13,586 bases of DNA from Gammaproteobacteria bacterium. GTDB taxonomy: Bacteria > Pseudomonadota > Gammaproteobacteria > GRL18. Both the position numbers and the translations under genes were made by a program. Where the stretch lies: the NCBI GenBank assembly GCA_028571885.1, contig JAPVVU010000037.1, positions 1 to 13,586 on the forward strand. Direction: 5' to 3'. Under the pieces are notes generated by a model. That model searched no databases. It was not told the origin of the DNA and saw only the letters and a list, made by a program, of their open reading frames with translations. This document shows, in pieces, positions 13,278 through 13,586 of the stretch. Numbering within the stretch: position 1 is the stretch's first letter; the number at the start of each line of letters is the position of its first letter.

Positions 13278-13586
13278 TTATACTTTCTTAGATATTGCCG
13301 GTATATCTGCCAGCCTCAATAATCTAAAAGGATATTCAGCCGCAGTTGAGCGGGCACCTTTTAAACGTACTTTGCCTTCAATTTTATTACCCTTACGTTT
13401 TGCCGTCATCTCTGTCTGAAAATGCTTTCGTTTTTCACCAAAAATAGGCACTGTTTTGCCATGTTGGGTGACATCCAGTTTAAACTTAACCTTCTTGCCA
13501 TCAGTCACATAGTTTCCCTGACTGAATATCAAGGCGCCGCCGCCTAAATAACGTCCTTTTTCCAAAAAAACGGTCGAAACCCGTTC
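13278..13586 (-). CDS. Unrecognised protein, C-terminal part, running off the window
   Basis: The frame is open to the right edge (ERVSTVFLEKGRYLGGGALI from the last base inward), so the gene starts outside the window; the TTG at 13565 is not a convincing start. About 102 residues are visible and end DIPAISKKV. The segment is basic, rich in Lys, Arg and Gly, with alternating hydrophobic and charged residues (KVKFKLDVTQHGKTVPIF, then KIEGKVRLKG) that suggest antiparallel beta strands. No catalytic motif or family signature is recognisable. It converges on the PIN-PhoH gene, with the MITE inserted 7 bp past its stop codon. Confidence 0.6.
   Translation of the reverse strand, partial: ERVSTVFLEKGRYLGGGALIFSQGNYVTDGKKVKFKLDVTQHGKTVPIFGEKRKHFQTEMTAKRKGNKIEGKVRLKGARSTAAEYPFRLLRLADIPAISKKV

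Noticed and set aside
1..13586. An undescribed defence or biosynthetic system
   Set aside because: The genes are mostly core housekeeping genes with E. coli-like synteny around dapA; only the DUF971-MoaD unit and the small elements are unusual, and they do not form a recognisable larger system.

Overview
The window is a chromosomal segment of an AT-rich gammaproteobacterium (roughly 40% GC by eye). The lineage call rests on GreB, Prc/Tsp, the BamC lipoprotein and, most clearly, the bamC-dapA / gcvR-bcp neighbourhood, which has the same order and divergent arrangement in Escherichia coli. I cannot name a genus. Most of the window is housekeeping. No prophage, CRISPR array, tRNA, rRNA or recognisable defence locus was found.

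Layout, left to right. (1) Bases 1-1169: the 3' end of a sigma-70 family factor (region 4) and a single-pass membrane protein that is probably its anti-sigma partner. (2) Bases 1226-2179: a two-gene unit, a DUF971 domain fused to a MoaD/ThiS-like ubiquitin fold that lacks the diglycine tail, and a small cysteine-motif protein 3 bp behind it. (3) greB, convergent with that unit, then a divergent region with a good sigma-70 promoter driving prc, the tail-specific periplasmic protease. (4) Bases 5251-5594: a gene-free stretch with two terminator-like elements, followed by a 72-residue unknown protein that converges on recQ across an inverted array of 7-bp repeats. (5) recQ and the bamC-dapA operon on the minus strand, then divergently gcvR, a PrxQ/Bcp peroxiredoxin and a PIN-PhoH ATPase on the plus strand. 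(6) Bases 12897-13586: a GC-richer non-coding block with a strong hairpin, a 161-bp MITE-like element with exact 8-bp target duplications, and the 3' end of an unrecognised minus-strand gene running off the window.

How the genes relate. dapA (lysine/diaminopimelate synthesis) and bamC (outer-membrane protein assembly) both serve the envelope and look co-transcribed. Prc acts in the periplasm. The sigma/anti-sigma pair could be an envelope-responsive switch, but nothing here shows its targets. GcvR, Bcp, GreB, RecQ and PIN-PhoH are independent cytoplasmic functions (glycine-cleavage regulation, peroxide reduction, transcript cleavage, DNA repair, RNA-linked ATPase).

The most unusual content is small. 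The MITE has IS66-type ends (GTAA...) and 8-bp duplications. The DUF971-MoaD fusion has no C-terminal GG. Several gene junctions carry short tandem or interspersed repeats (7, 14, 15 and about 20 bp), often overlapping stop codons, which hints at a genome with frequent micro-duplication at gene ends.
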